64,000 nucleotides of DNA from CAZKHG01 sp964552655 (GTDB lineage: Bacteria; Bacteroidota; Bacteroidia; Bacteroidales; Tenuifilaceae), in the NCBI GenBank assembly GCA_964552655.1, contig CAZKHG010000013.1, positions 1-64,000 of the forward strand, given 5' to 3'. The notes beneath the pieces are model-generated. The model saw only the letters and a program-made list of their open reading frames with translations, made no database searches and had not been told where the DNA came from. The position numbers and the translations under genes were made by a program. The first letter of the stretch is position 1. Each line of letters begins with the position of its first letter. Positions 55,075 through 64,000 of the stretch are shown here, one piece after another.

Positions 55075-56316
55075 ATGAGAATCCTTATTAAAAACATAAA
55101 AAAATTGGTACAAGTGGAGGATAAACCCAAGCTACGGGTTGCTGGTAAAGAAATGTCTATGTTGGGTACTATTGATAATGGATTCCTGATAATAAATAAA
55201 GGTATAATCGAAGATTTTGGATCATTAGGTAAACTTCAGGTTAATGATACACAATTCACTAAGGTTATTGATGCTTCCGGGAAAATGGTTTTCCCATCGT
55301 TTTGCGATTCTCATACTCATCTTGTATATGCCGGGAGCAGGGAATTAGAGTATGTTGATAAAATCAGGGGGTTGTCGTATGAGGCAATTGCCAAAAGGGG
55401 AGGGGGAATTCTGAATTCGGCCAAGTTGCTTCATCAAACACCTGAGGATGAATTATATTATCAATCTTTGCAAAGAGTGAATGAGGTAATTGAACTGGGA
55501 ACCGGTGCCGTTGAGATTAAAAGCGGGTACGGTTTATCTACTGAGGATGAGCTGAAAATGCTTCGGGTTATCCGGCGGTTAAAAGAAACAACCCCATTGA
55601 CCATCAAAGCTACTTTTTTAGGTGCTCATGCTGTTCCATCAGAGTATAAAGGCAATCAGAAGGGCTATGTTGATCTGATTATCAACGAGATGATCCCGAT
55701 GGTAGCCTCTGAAGATCTTGCTGACTATATTGACGTTTTTTGTGATAAGGGATTTTTTTCCGTTGAGGATACTGAACGAATCCTGATGGCTGGAATCAAG
55801 TACGGGCTGAGGCCTAAAATCCACGCCAACGAGTTGGATTTTTCAGGTGGGGTTCAGGTGGGTGTTAAGTATAATGCATTATCTGTTGATCATCTTGAGT
55901 TTACAGGAGATGATGAAATAAAATGTCTGCTTGGTACAGAAACAATGCCAACACTACTGCCGGGAGCCGCATTCTTTTTAGGAATGATTGATCCTCCTGT
56001 CAGGAAAATGATAGATGCAGGATTACCTGTAGCTTTGGCCACTGATTTTAACCCGGGTTCTTCGCCCTCGGGAGATATGAAATTTATTATGTCGTTAGGC
56101 TGTATTAAAATGAAGATGCTCCCTGAGGAAACTATTAATGCAACAACTATTAATGGTGCGTATGCCATGGGAATTTCCGAAACTCATGGCAGTATTGCCA
56201 GAGGTAAAGTTGCCAATCTTTTTATCACGAAACTTATTCCTACAGTTGAGTATTTCCCTTATGCCTACACAACAAAACTTATTGATACAATAATTCTAAA
56301 TGGCAATGTTATTTAG
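55075..56316 (+). CDS. hutI: Imidazolonepropionase
   Basis: HutI hydrolyses imidazolone-5-propionate to N-formimino-L-glutamate, the third step of histidine degradation. The 413 residues form an amidohydrolase with the first metal site DSHTHLVYAGSREL, substrate segments KRGGGILNS and EIKSGYGL, histidines in KIHANEL and DHLEFTG, and the terminal aspartate ALATDFNPGSSP. Everything is in the family order and length. FTCD is two genes on, forming a hut locus; hutH and hutU are not within the window. Confidence 0.96.
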   Translation: MRILIKNIKKLVQVEDKPKLRVAGKEMSMLGTIDNGFLIINKGIIEDFGSLGKLQVNDTQFTKVIDASGKMVFPSFCDSHTHLVYAGSRELEYVDKIRGLSYEAIAKRGGGILNSAKLLHQTPEDELYYQSLQRVNEVIELGTGAVEIKSGYGLSTEDELKMLRVIRRLKETTPLTIKATFLGAHAVPSEYKGNQKGYVDLIINEMIPMVASEDLADYIDVFCDKGFFSVEDTERILMAGIKYGLRPKIHANELDFSGGVQVGVKYNALSVDHLEFTGDDEIKCLLGTETMPTLLPGAAFFLGMIDPPVRKMIDAGLPVALATDFNPGSSPSGDMKFIMSLGCIKMKMLPEETINATTINGAYAMGISETHGSIARGKVANLFITKLIPTVEYFPYAYTTKLIDTIILNGNVI

Positions 56317-56391
56317 TTTTAATCAACTTTCAATAAAAAATATTTCATTTTGATTTTCTATATTGATAAACAACACTTTAATAAAAACAAT

Positions 56392-57111
56392 ATGAATAAA
56401 AGAAACCTGTATTTACCGGTCTTAATATCAATGGTATTAATTTTTGGGGTTAGCGTAACTCCTTTATATTCTAACTCTGATATTCAGAAAACTCAGAAGC
56501 TGAAAGCAGAAGATGTTGCCAAAGGGTTAATTGAAGCGCTAAAAATAGGAGCAAAAAACTCAGCTGAAAAGGCTTCAAAAGTCGATGGGTTTTATAAGAA
56601 CCCTGAAATTTTTATTCCATTCCCTCCCGATGCCATCAAAGTTAAAAAATCATTAGAGAAAGCGGGGCTTTCCAAAAAGGTGACTGAATTTGAACAATCA
56701 ATAAACCATGCTGCTGAGGAGGCAAGTAAGAAAGCGCTCCCCATTTTTTTAGAGGCCATTAAAGGGATTTCATTTTCCGATGCCTTTGCAATTCTCCGTG
56801 GATCCGACAATGCAGCAACCACATATCTAAAGGACAAAACTGCAGATCAACTTAGAGTTGCATTCAAACCGGTGGTAAAAGAGGCTATTGCCAAAGTTCA
56901 GGTAACCAAGTACTGGGAGGAAATGGCTAAAGCCTATAATAAGATAAATGTTTTATCAGGTGGGAAACCTGTAAAACCAGACCTGGAAGGCTATATAACA
57001 GATAAAGCAATAGATGGGCTTTTTGTGCTAATTGCAAAGGAAGAGGCCAATATCCGCAAGGATCCGGCAGCAAGGGTTTCAGATATACTCAAGAATGTTT
57101 TTGGGAAATAA
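56392..57111 (+). CDS. DUF4197-like exported protein in the hut locus
   Basis: A 239-residue protein with a Sec signal peptide (hydrophobic 7-23, likely cleavage after LYS), started at ATG 56392. The mature part is helical and resembles DUF4197: VAKGLIEALKIGAKNSAEKAS, FKNP-like FYKNPEIFIPFPP, and a middle GSDNAATTYLKDKT. The function of DUF4197 is unknown. It sits between hutI (75 bp upstream) and ftcD (45 bp downstream) on the same strand, so it should be cotranscribed. A role in histidine metabolism is inference and may well be coincidental. Confidence 0.75.
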   Translation: MNKRNLYLPVLISMVLIFGVSVTPLYSNSDIQKTQKLKAEDVAKGLIEALKIGAKNSAEKASKVDGFYKNPEIFIPFPPDAIKVKKSLEKAGLSKKVTEFEQSINHAAEEASKKALPIFLEAIKGISFSDAFAILRGSDNAATTYLKDKTADQLRVAFKPVVKEAIAKVQVTKYWEEMAKAYNKINVLSGGKPVKPDLEGYITDKAIDGLFVLIAKEEANIRKDPAARVSDILKNVFGK

Positions 57112-57156
57112 CAGTTATACCTTATATAATATATATAGATTAAAATGGTGATTTGA

Positions 57157-58851
57157 ATGGAGAATAATAAACTTATTGAATGTGTTCCCAATTTTAGTGA
57201 GGGTCGCGATATGGCAGTTATCAAACAGATAACAGATGTCATTGAATCGGTTCATGGTGTAAGGTTAATAGACGTTGATCCCGGAAAAGCCACTAACCGA
57301 ACAGTGGTTACTTTTGTAGGCACCCCCGATGAGGTTTGCGAAGCGGCATTTTTAGCCACAAAAAAAGCAGCCGAGCTGATTGATATGACACGGCATACCG
57401 GAGCCCATCCACGTTTTGGAGCAACTGATGTTTGCCCACTTGTGCCAGTAGCAAATATTACCATGGATGAAGTGGTGGTTTATGCCAGAAAATTAGCAGA
57501 ACGAATCGGGGATGAATTGCAGATTCCGGTTTATTGTTATGAGTTTGCTGCATCCGATGAAAAACGCAGAAACCTTGCCAATTGTCGGTCGGGCGAGTAC
57601 GAAGGGCTTGCAAAGAAATTACAGGATCCGGATTGGAAACCCGATTTTGGTACCGCCAGATTTGTCCCGAAAACAGGCGCCATAGCAGTGGGCGCGAGGA
57701 ATTTTCTGGTTGCCTATAATGTAAACCTTAATACAACTTCCACCCGTAGGGCTAATGCAGTTGCCTTTGATATCCGTGAAAAAGGAAGACCCAAGAGGGT
57801 TGGCAACCCGGTAACCGGAAAAATTGAACTTGATGAGAAAGGCAATGAGATTTGGATTCCAGGCTCATTAAAAGCATGTAAGGCAATAGGATGGTTTATT
57901 GAGGAGTATGGGATAGCTCAAATTTCGATAAATCTTACAGATATTACAGTTACTCCAATGCATATAGCCTTTGAGGAAGCGTCTAAAAAGGCCAGTGAGA
58001 GGGGAATGCGGGTTACCGGTTCCGAACTTGTGGGAGTCGTTCCATTAAGTGCTATGCTCGATGCCGGTAAATATTTTCTTAGAAAACAGGAGCGATCTGT
58101 TGGAATATCAGATAAAGAGATTATCAAAATTGCAATCAAATCTTTAGGCCTTGATGAGCTGTCACCTTTCGATCCTGAAAAGAAAATTATAGAATATATC
58201 CTACAGGATAAGAGTAAAAAGAAACTGGTTGATTTATCAGTCAGGGATTTTGCAATTGAAACTGCATCAGAATCACCTGCCCCCGGAGGTGGCTCTATAT
58301 CAGCGAGTATGGGAGCATTTGGCGCAGCCCTGGCCACAATGGTGGCCAACCTCTCAGCTCACAAACCCGGATGGGACGATCGCTGGGAGGAATTTTCAGC
58401 CTGGGCAGAGAAAGGTAAAAACTACATGGATCAGCTGGTTAAACTGGTGGACGAGGATACCATTGCTTTTAACAGAATTATGGATGCATTTGGTTTACCA
58501 AAGAGCACTGAAGAGGAGAAAATTCAAAGAAAAAAAGCAATTCAGGAAGCAACGCTTTATGCCATTGAAGTACCTTTTCAGGTAATGCAGTTATGCTATC
58601 AATCCATGGACGTTATTAAAGCAATGGCTGAGATGGGCAACCCCAATTCAGTAACGGATGCCGGGGTTGGCGCTCTAGCTGCACGATCAGGGGTGATGGG
58701 AGCTTACCTTAATGTTAAAATTAATTCAGCCGGTTTAGAAAACAGGTCAATTGCCGAAACATATATTACAAATAGTAAGGAAATTCTTTCGAAAACGATT
58801 GAAATGGAAGAATTAATATTAAAAATTGTTGAAGAAAAAATTTCAAGGTAG
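57157..58851 (+). CDS. Fused glutamate formiminotransferase-cyclodeaminase
   Basis: A bifunctional enzyme of 564 residues. The N-terminal formiminotransferase (about 1-330) transfers the formimino group of N-formiminoglutamate to tetrahydrofolate: IECVPNFSEGRD, DVDPGKATNRTVVTF, RHTGAHPRFGATDVCP. The C-terminal cyclodeaminase (about 350-564) releases ammonia to give 5,10-methenyl-THF: SPAPGGGSISASMGAFGAAL and NPNSVTDAGVGALAAR. The order is the same as in animal FTCD. It completes the histidine-to-glutamate route after hutI, followed by a strong terminator. Confidence 0.93.
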   Translation: MENNKLIECVPNFSEGRDMAVIKQITDVIESVHGVRLIDVDPGKATNRTVVTFVGTPDEVCEAAFLATKKAAELIDMTRHTGAHPRFGATDVCPLVPVANITMDEVVVYARKLAERIGDELQIPVYCYEFAASDEKRRNLANCRSGEYEGLAKKLQDPDWKPDFGTARFVPKTGAIAVGARNFLVAYNVNLNTTSTRRANAVAFDIREKGRPKRVGNPVTGKIELDEKGNEIWIPGSLKACKAIGWFIEEYGIAQISINLTDITVTPMHIAFEEASKKASERGMRVTGSELVGVVPLSAMLDAGKYFLRKQERSVGISDKEIIKIAIKSLGLDELSPFDPEKKIIEYILQDKSKKKLVDLSVRDFAIETASESPAPGGGSISASMGAFGAALATMVANLSAHKPGWDDRWEEFSAWAEKGKNYMDQLVKLVDEDTIAFNRIMDAFGLPKSTEEEKIQRKKAIQEATLYAIEVPFQVMQLCYQSMDVIKAMAEMGNPNSVTDAGVGALAARSGVMGAYLNVKINSAGLENRSIAETYITNSKEILSKTIEMEELILKIVEEKISR

Positions 58852-58880
58852 GTTATTATATTAAAAACATAATATTAATA

Positions 58881-58923
58881 TGAAAGGGGTGGTTTGAAAG
58901 TCAGACCACCCCTCAATTTTTTT
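58881..58923 (+). terminator. Terminator of the hut locus
   Basis: Stem AGGGGTGGTTTGA / TCAGACCACCCCT (58885-58897, 58901-58913), 13 bp with one G-T pair and a 3-nt loop, then AATTTTTTT. Strong terminator 34 bp past the FTCD stop. Confidence 0.9.
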
Positions 58924-59019
58924 AAAAAATAACAAAGTTATAATTTTGAAAACATTATCAAAATAACTCAAAAGAAATTTATAAACCCTGCCAAATAACA
59001 TATTTAGAATGTTAAATCG

Positions 59020-59051
59020 TTTGCATTTGGAAAATTTATTATTTATTTTAG
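59020..59051 (+). promoter_or_regulatory. Promoter of the susC/susD pair
   Basis: TTTG at 59020-59023 and TATTTTAG at 59044-59051 are 20 bp apart. The -7 box differs from TAnnTTTG at one base. It lies 50 bp upstream of ATG 59102 and inside the apparent N-terminal extension of the frame, which supports the later start. Confidence 0.5.
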
Positions 59052-59101
59052 CCGTGTTGAAAAAAAATTTAACCTCTATTAGTAAACCTAAAACTTGTTC
59101 T

Positions 59102-62100
59102 ATGAAAAAACTATGCATTTTTCTTGCATGTTTTGTGCTGATGGGCTTTAACTTGGTCCAAGCACAAACAGTGCGGATTACCGGAACTGTTACAAGTTCT
59201 GAGGATGGAATGCCAATTCCAGGTGTATCGGTAGTTGTAAAGGGTACTACCACAGGTGGTATCACAAACATTGATGGGAAATATGAACTCAATGCACCTA
59301 CCAATGCACAAACCTTAATGTTCAGCTTCGTGGGGATGAAAACCCAGGAGGTTGCCATAAACGGTCGAACCGTTATCGATGTTGTTTTGCTATCTGAAAC
59401 CAAAGAGATTGAAGAGGTTGTAGTAACAGCATTGGGTGTTACTAGACAAAAGAAAGCTCTTGGCTATGCAGTACAAGACGTTAAAGGTGATGAACTTGCA
59501 AAAGTTCGTACTCAAAACGTTGTAAGTTCACTTTCTGGACGTGTTGCCGGGGTTCAGATTACTACTGCAACTGGTCAGATGGGTGGTGGTGCCAAGATCA
59601 ACGTTCGTGGAAACACTTCTCTTACAGGTAGTAACCAACCATTGTTTGTTGTGGATGGAGTTCCTTTGGATAACTCAGACTTTTCCTACGGCGCAACCGG
59701 TGGCGGTGGTTACGACTATGGTAACCTTGCATCCGATATCAACCCAGATGACATTGAGTCTGTATCAGTACTAAAAGGTGCAAGTGCAACTGCACTTTAC
59801 GGTTCAAGAGCTGCTAACGGTGTTGTAATGATTACCACCAAAAAGGGAAAGCAAACAGCTGGTAAATCTGTTGGTGTTGCTGTTAACTCAAGTGTTACCA
59901 TGGAGCAGGCTAAGTACTACCCAAAATACCAGAAGTTATACGGGGGTGGCTATGGCGATTTCTTCGATTTTACCCTCAACGGACATACCTACCTCTATCC
60001 TGACTATGCAACCGATGAGAGCTGGGGCCCAAAGTACGATCCAAATACTAAAGTTTTATTTTGGAATGCCTACGATGCATGGGATACAGAGAACTACCTT
60101 GTAGAAAAACCTTGGGTTTACCCAAAACACGACTATACTTACTTCTTTGAAACCGGGGTTAACTACCAGAACAATATTGCTATCAATGCTAGCAATGAGA
60201 ATAGTGCTCTCCGTTTATCATATACCAATATGGATGTTAAGGGTATTTACCCAAAAAGTACCATGAAGAGAAATACCATTAACCTAAGCGGTAGCTCAAA
60301 GATCAGCAAATACCTTGATGCGTGGATTAACACTAACTATGTACAAAACTCTGCAGTAGGTCGTCCAGAGACAGGTTATGGCGATCGTAACCCAGTACAA
60401 AAGATGTGGCAGTGGATCCATACAAGTGTTGATTACAAGGAATTATCAAAGTATAAAAACCCTGATGGCACTCAACGAACCTGGAACAGAAGCGATTGGA
60501 ATGATCCAACACCTGCTTATACCGATAATGCATACTGGACTCGTTATGAAAACTACCAGAACGACCAGCGTGACCGTGTTTATGGGAACTACGGGGTAAA
60601 TGTGAATTTTGCACCATGGTTGAAACTCACTGGAAGAATGGGTGCTGACTTCTACAGGATGTTTGCAGAAGAACGGAGTGCAATCGGTTCACAAGCTCAA
60701 TCTGAATACTATCAAAATGTTAACTCCAACTTAGAGGTTAACTCAGAGTTCTTCTTTACAATCAACAAACGTTTTGCAGAAGATAAAGTAGGATTAACAG
60801 CTCTGCTTGGCGGTAACCGCTCCGATAGAAAATACTGGAGAAATGGCGGTATTACTGTTGGCGGCTTAATTGCCCCAAAACTTTATAACCTTTCCAACTC
60901 ATTAAACAAAGCTACTGTCCTTGATTATTATTCATGGAAACGGGTCAATAGTTTATATGCCAATGCCAGTTTGGATTTTAACCGTATGCTATTCTTAGAA
61001 TTAACATTCCGTAACGATTGGTCTTCTACACTACCAAGTAATAATCGTTCTTACCCCTACCCATCCGCTACTTTAAGCTTCATTTTAACGGAGCTTGAAG
61101 GGCTTAAGAGCCAGGATATTTTGTCATTTGCAAAGGTTCGCGGCGGTGCTGCTAAAGTTGGTAACGATACAAGTCCTTATTCATTACTTGATTACTTATC
61201 CATTAACTCTACATTTATGGATTCTGAGCTGGAGCAAAATCCCAGGATGGGTTTTTCAAGTAGGTTGAATAATAGCAAGCTAAAACCCGAAACAACTACC
61301 TCCTGGGAGGTTGGTGCCGAGTTGAAGTTCTTCAAAAACAGAATCGGATTAGACCTGTCTTACTTCTACAAGGCTACTACCGATCAGATCGTTCCAGTTA
61401 GAGTTTCAGGGGCAACTGGATTCGATACACAGGTTATCAATGCTGGTAAGATGACAAACAGAGGGCTTGAACTTGCTTTGAGTGCAACCCCTGTTGCTAC
61501 TAAGGGCTTTACCTGGGATATTTTATTAAATATTGCAACCCTGCAAAATAAAGTTGATGAGTTAGCTCAAGGTCTTGACTATCTAACACTGGGTAGTGGA
61601 CCTTTCAAAGTTCAATCCGGTGCATTTGTAGGGAAAACTTACCCAATTATTTATGGGACGGATTATGTGGTTGATGCTGATGGCAATAAAGTGGTTGGAC
61701 CAAGTGGGAACTGGTTACCATCTGAGATTAAACCCTTAGCAAACGTAACTCCCAATTTTACTGCAGGTTTAACCAACACCTTCACCTATAAGGGTTTTGA
61801 GTTCAGCTTTTTGATTGATATGCAACGCGGTGGTAACATGTACTGGTTATCATACATGTGGGGAATGTACTCAGGAATCCTAGAAGAATCTGCTAAAACA
61901 AACGAGCTAGGGAACAACATCCGTGATGACATTGCCGATGGTGGTGGAGTTCTTCTAGACGGTGTTTACGGTTCTTACAACGCTGTTACAAAAACCATTA
62001 CCTATCTCAACGCTGACGGTACAGTTAGTGCTACTCCAGTAAAGAATACCACAAGACTGGATGGTCAGGCATGGGCAGAACACCATTATGATGGACCAGA

Positions 62101-62359
62101 CAGACAAAGCATTTTCAAAACAGATTTTATTAAGCTGCGTGAAATCAGATTAGGATATAATGTTCCTACAAAATTCACTGGTCCTGTAAGCGGTGTTAAG
62201 GTTTCTGCCTTTGCACGTAACATTGCAATATTTGGTGCCGACAATCAGCATTTTGATCCAGAGTACCTGCAAATGGCCGGTAGCAATGCACAAGGTATAG
62301 AGGGTGGATACCTGCCAAGCACAATTACCTTCGGCTTTGGTCTTAACTTTAACTTTTAA
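59102..62359 (+). CDS. SusC/RagA-family TonB-linked outer-membrane transporter
   Basis: A TonB-dependent transporter of 1085 residues from ATG 59102. I choose this ATG because the open frame to 59009 crosses the promoter, and the protein begins with a normal signal peptide (MKKLCIFLACFVLMGF). It has an N-terminal carboxypeptidase-regulatory-like domain (ITGTVTSSEDGMPIPGVSV), the SusC-specific plug (VRGNTSLTGSNQPLFVVDGVPL, IESVSVLKGASATALYGSRAANGVVMITTKKG), and a barrel ending in GFGLNFNF. It imports a glycan, peptide or other nutrient with its SusD partner; the substrate cannot be read from the sequence. Confidence 0.96.
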   Translation: MKKLCIFLACFVLMGFNLVQAQTVRITGTVTSSEDGMPIPGVSVVVKGTTTGGITNIDGKYELNAPTNAQTLMFSFVGMKTQEVAINGRTVIDVVLLSETKEIEEVVVTALGVTRQKKALGYAVQDVKGDELAKVRTQNVVSSLSGRVAGVQITTATGQMGGGAKINVRGNTSLTGSNQPLFVVDGVPLDNSDFSYGATGGGGYDYGNLASDINPDDIESVSVLKGASATALYGSRAANGVVMITTKKGKQTAGKSVGVAVNSSVTMEQAKYYPKYQKLYGGGYGDFFDFTLNGHTYLYPDYATDESWGPKYDPNTKVLFWNAYDAWDTENYLVEKPWVYPKHDYTYFFETGVNYQNNIAINASNENSALRLSYTNMDVKGIYPKSTMKRNTINLSGSSKISKYLDAWINTNYVQNSAVGRPETGYGDRNPVQKMWQWIHTSVDYKELSKYKNPDGTQRTWNRSDWNDPTPAYTDNAYWTRYENYQNDQRDRVYGNYGVNVNFAPWLKLTGRMGADFYRMFAEERSAIGSQAQSEYYQNVNSNLEVNSEFFFTINKRFAEDKVGLTALLGGNRSDRKYWRNGGITVGGLIAPKLYNLSNSLNKATVLDYYSWKRVNSLYANASLDFNRMLFLELTFRNDWSSTLPSNNRSYPYPSATLSFILTELEGLKSQDILSFAKVRGGAAKVGNDTSPYSLLDYLSINSTFMDSELEQNPRMGFSSRLNNSKLKPETTTSWEVGAELKFFKNRIGLDLSYFYKATTDQIVPVRVSGATGFDTQVINAGKMTNRGLELALSATPVATKGFTWDILLNIATLQNKVDELAQGLDYLTLGSGPFKVQSGAFVGKTYPIIYGTDYVVDADGNKVVGPSGNWLPSEIKPLANVTPNFTAGLTNTFTYKGFEFSFLIDMQRGGNMYWLSYMWGMYSGILEESAKTNELGNNIRDDIADGGGVLLDGVYGSYNAVTKTITYLNADGTVSATPVKNTTRLDGQAWAEHHYDGPDRQSIFKTDFIKLREIRLGYNVPTKFTGPVSGVKVSAFARNIAIFGADNQHFDPEYLQMAGSNAQGIEGGYLPSTITFGFGLNFNF

Positions 62360-62373
62360 TTTGAGGAAAAATT

Positions 62374-63966
62374 ATGAATACTTTAAGAAAATATAGTCTT
62401 ATTCTCACAGCCCTAGGCCTGATGTTGCTTACAGGTTGTGAAAAGGATTTTGATAAAATCAATACAAATCCGAACCAAACCCTTGATGCTGCTACACCTG
62501 CATTACTTGCTCAGGCTATTCGTGATTTAGGGTATAACGATTTTACCACATTCAACCTTGGACGCCAGTCTTCTGTAGCTGCTCAGCATTTTGCTCAACG
62601 AAACTACACTTCCGAAGACAGGTACTCATTCCGTTCTGGTACTACTGATGCGTTCTTTAGAAATAATTACATTTATATGCAGAACCTTCAGAAAATTATA
62701 GACCTGAATACTGATCCGGCTACAAAAGATAAATATGCAGCGCTTTATGGGGATAATGGTATGCAGATTGCATGTGCTGAAATATTAAAATGCTGGGTTT
62801 TCCAACTCTTAACAGACTATTTTGGCGATATTCCTTACACTCAAGCTTTAAATATTAAGGAACATCCTCAACCCGTTTATAATACCCAGAAAGAGGTTTA
62901 TGATGGCATGATCGCAAAATTAAACGCAGCGCAGAATGCATTAATTGCCTCTACCACAGGTGGTTTTACGAGTGGTGATCTTTTTTACAATGGGGACCTT
63001 GACCAGTGGATTAAGTTGGCTAATTCCCTTCGTTTACGTATAGCCCTTAGAGCATCAAATGCCGATCCAGCTTATCTGGCTGAAGCCAATGACGCAATTG
63101 CTGATGGTGTCTTTGATAGCAATGCAGATAATGCAGTTTGCCCATTCAGTACTACAGGTGCACCCAACGAGGCTCCTTGGTATAATGGTTTCTATGTTAG
63201 TGGACGTAACGATCTTTCCTTTACAAGAAGATTTATGGAACTAATTAAAGGGAATAACGATGGTATTAATGATGCCGCTCACCCAGGTTACTTTACTAAC
63301 CCATTCCCAGGCTTAAGGGATCCTAGATATACTGTGTTTACATCCTATACTACAAATAGAAATGGTGTGCCATATGGAATGACCGATGGTGTTACTCAGG
63401 CCTGGTGGAGTCAAAACTCAGGTACAAGGGTTAGTTTATATGCAAGAAACCCTCTTATACTGCAACCCAATTTCCCATCTACTTTTCTTGATTATCCAAC
63501 CGTATGTTTCATGAGGTGCGAGGTAGAAGGATGGGATGCCGCTTGGTTCCAGGAAGGTATTGAAGCTTCTATTGAACAGTGGGGTGCTGCCCCAGATCCT
63601 GCATATGTTGCTTCAATAGTAGCATTATTCAATGCCGGAACTAATGAGCAAAAGAAAGAGTATTGCATTACCCAAAAGTATATTCACTTACTTATGCAAT
63701 CACATGAGGCCTGGTTTGAGTACAGAAGAACAGGTTACCCAAAATCATTGCTAAAACCCGGCGATTTTATTATCAACTTCTCAGGTGCCGACAGATTCTT
63801 TGTACCTGTTCCAGGTAGTGAATCAGGTGCTGATGTTGTTGCACGTTTCAAATACCCAAGTTCAGAGTACACATTGAATAAGGTTAATGTTGAAGCTGCT
63901 GTTGCCAGAATGGGAGAAGATTCCCACAGACAAAAAGTATGGTGGGATGGTGGCGGAACCCAATAG
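62374..63966 (+). CDS. SusD/RagB-family surface lipoprotein (SusD_2 type)
   Basis: The substrate-binding lid lipoprotein of the SusC partner, 530 residues. The lipobox TGC (Cys about residue 22) is followed by acidic EKDFDKINTNPN, a surface-export-type sequence. The SusD_2-type N-terminus (DKINTNPNQ, TPALLAQAI) and the internal IPYTQAL, LKAKL-like helix and LANSLRLRIALRAS match the SusD_2 family often assigned to peptide or non-starch ligands. It starts 14 bp after susC and is cotranscribed. The window ends 34 bp after its stop, so the rest of the locus is not visible. Confidence 0.95.
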   Translation: MNTLRKYSLILTALGLMLLTGCEKDFDKINTNPNQTLDAATPALLAQAIRDLGYNDFTTFNLGRQSSVAAQHFAQRNYTSEDRYSFRSGTTDAFFRNNYIYMQNLQKIIDLNTDPATKDKYAALYGDNGMQIACAEILKCWVFQLLTDYFGDIPYTQALNIKEHPQPVYNTQKEVYDGMIAKLNAAQNALIASTTGGFTSGDLFYNGDLDQWIKLANSLRLRIALRASNADPAYLAEANDAIADGVFDSNADNAVCPFSTTGAPNEAPWYNGFYVSGRNDLSFTRRFMELIKGNNDGINDAAHPGYFTNPFPGLRDPRYTVFTSYTTNRNGVPYGMTDGVTQAWWSQNSGTRVSLYARNPLILQPNFPSTFLDYPTVCFMRCEVEGWDAAWFQEGIEASIEQWGAAPDPAYVASIVALFNAGTNEQKKEYCITQKYIHLLMQSHEAWFEYRRTGYPKSLLKPGDFIINFSGADRFFVPVPGSESGADVVARFKYPSSEYTLNKVNVEAAVARMGEDSHRQKVWWDGGGTQ

Positions 63967-64000
63967 TAGTCAATTTTTGAAAATATAATTAAGTAGGGGC

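Noticed and set aside
56350..56391. Extension of the DUF4197 protein to a TTG at 56350
   Set aside because: ATG 56392 begins a standard signal peptide; the extension would place polar residues before it.
59009..59101. N-terminal extension of SusC
   Set aside because: It spans the likely promoter and precedes a complete signal peptide at ATG 59102.

Overview
This is chromosomal DNA of a Bacteroidota bacterium, most likely from the Bacteroidales/Marinilabiliales part of the phylum. The evidence is a SusC/SusD pair, GldF/GldG, a BACON-domain GH5 lipoprotein, weak or absent Shine-Dalgarno sequences, and several promoters with the Bacteroidota -7 box TAnnTTTG. A four-subunit 2-oxoacid:ferredoxin oxidoreductase suggests anaerobic or fermentative metabolism. 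A run of 10 N at 10708-10717 shows that this is a scaffolded draft sequence, possibly a metagenome bin. No tRNA, rRNA, CRISPR array, prophage or intact insertion sequence was found.

Layout. 1-884: the tail of an unidentified gene, then nadD. 885-1399: non-coding, with three short CCC-TAC-GGG palindromes and the terminator of the next operon. 1400-5457 (-): aminotransferase, ferredoxin and the KorA/B/C subunits. 5782-12001: housekeeping and accessory singles (GNAT, HAD phosphatase, small HTH protein, HD hydrolase, HI0933-type flavoprotein started from TTG, FAH-family protein, an ICMT-like membrane methyltransferase cut by the N run, DnaQ-like exonuclease). 12084-13214: dnaN. 13544-16465: a secreted GH29 alpha-L-fucosidase and a GH5 lipoprotein. 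16534-21812: MFS exporter, M16 protease, VTT membrane protein.

21934-27877 (-) is an envelope operon read surE, small membrane protein, lpxB, SpoIID-like protein, gldF, gldG. Then come pheT with a macro-domain hydrolase (+), gyrB (-), an outer-membrane barrel with a 1022-residue TPR protein (-), idi, a pirin, and copA (-). The gene-free 39721-40248 stretch carries a promoter, several stable hairpins and an intrinsic terminator on the + strand; it is the best candidate in the window for an undescribed non-coding RNA.

42709-49661 holds a cytidylate-kinase-like protein and a signalling patch: a TPR sensor kinase started from TTG, mntP, a multi-pass PAS kinase, a LytTR regulator and a single-domain receiver. 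Then uvrB, an Omp85-type barrel and a YfcC transporter. 55075-58851 is a partial histidine-degradation locus: hutI, a DUF4197 exported protein, and a fused formiminotransferase-cyclodeaminase closed by a strong terminator. The window ends in a SusC/SusD nutrient-uptake pair whose partner genes lie beyond the edge.

Most genes belong to recognised families. The ncRNA candidate, the DUF4197 gene inside the hut locus, the barrel/TPR pair and the orphan regulators are the less understood parts.
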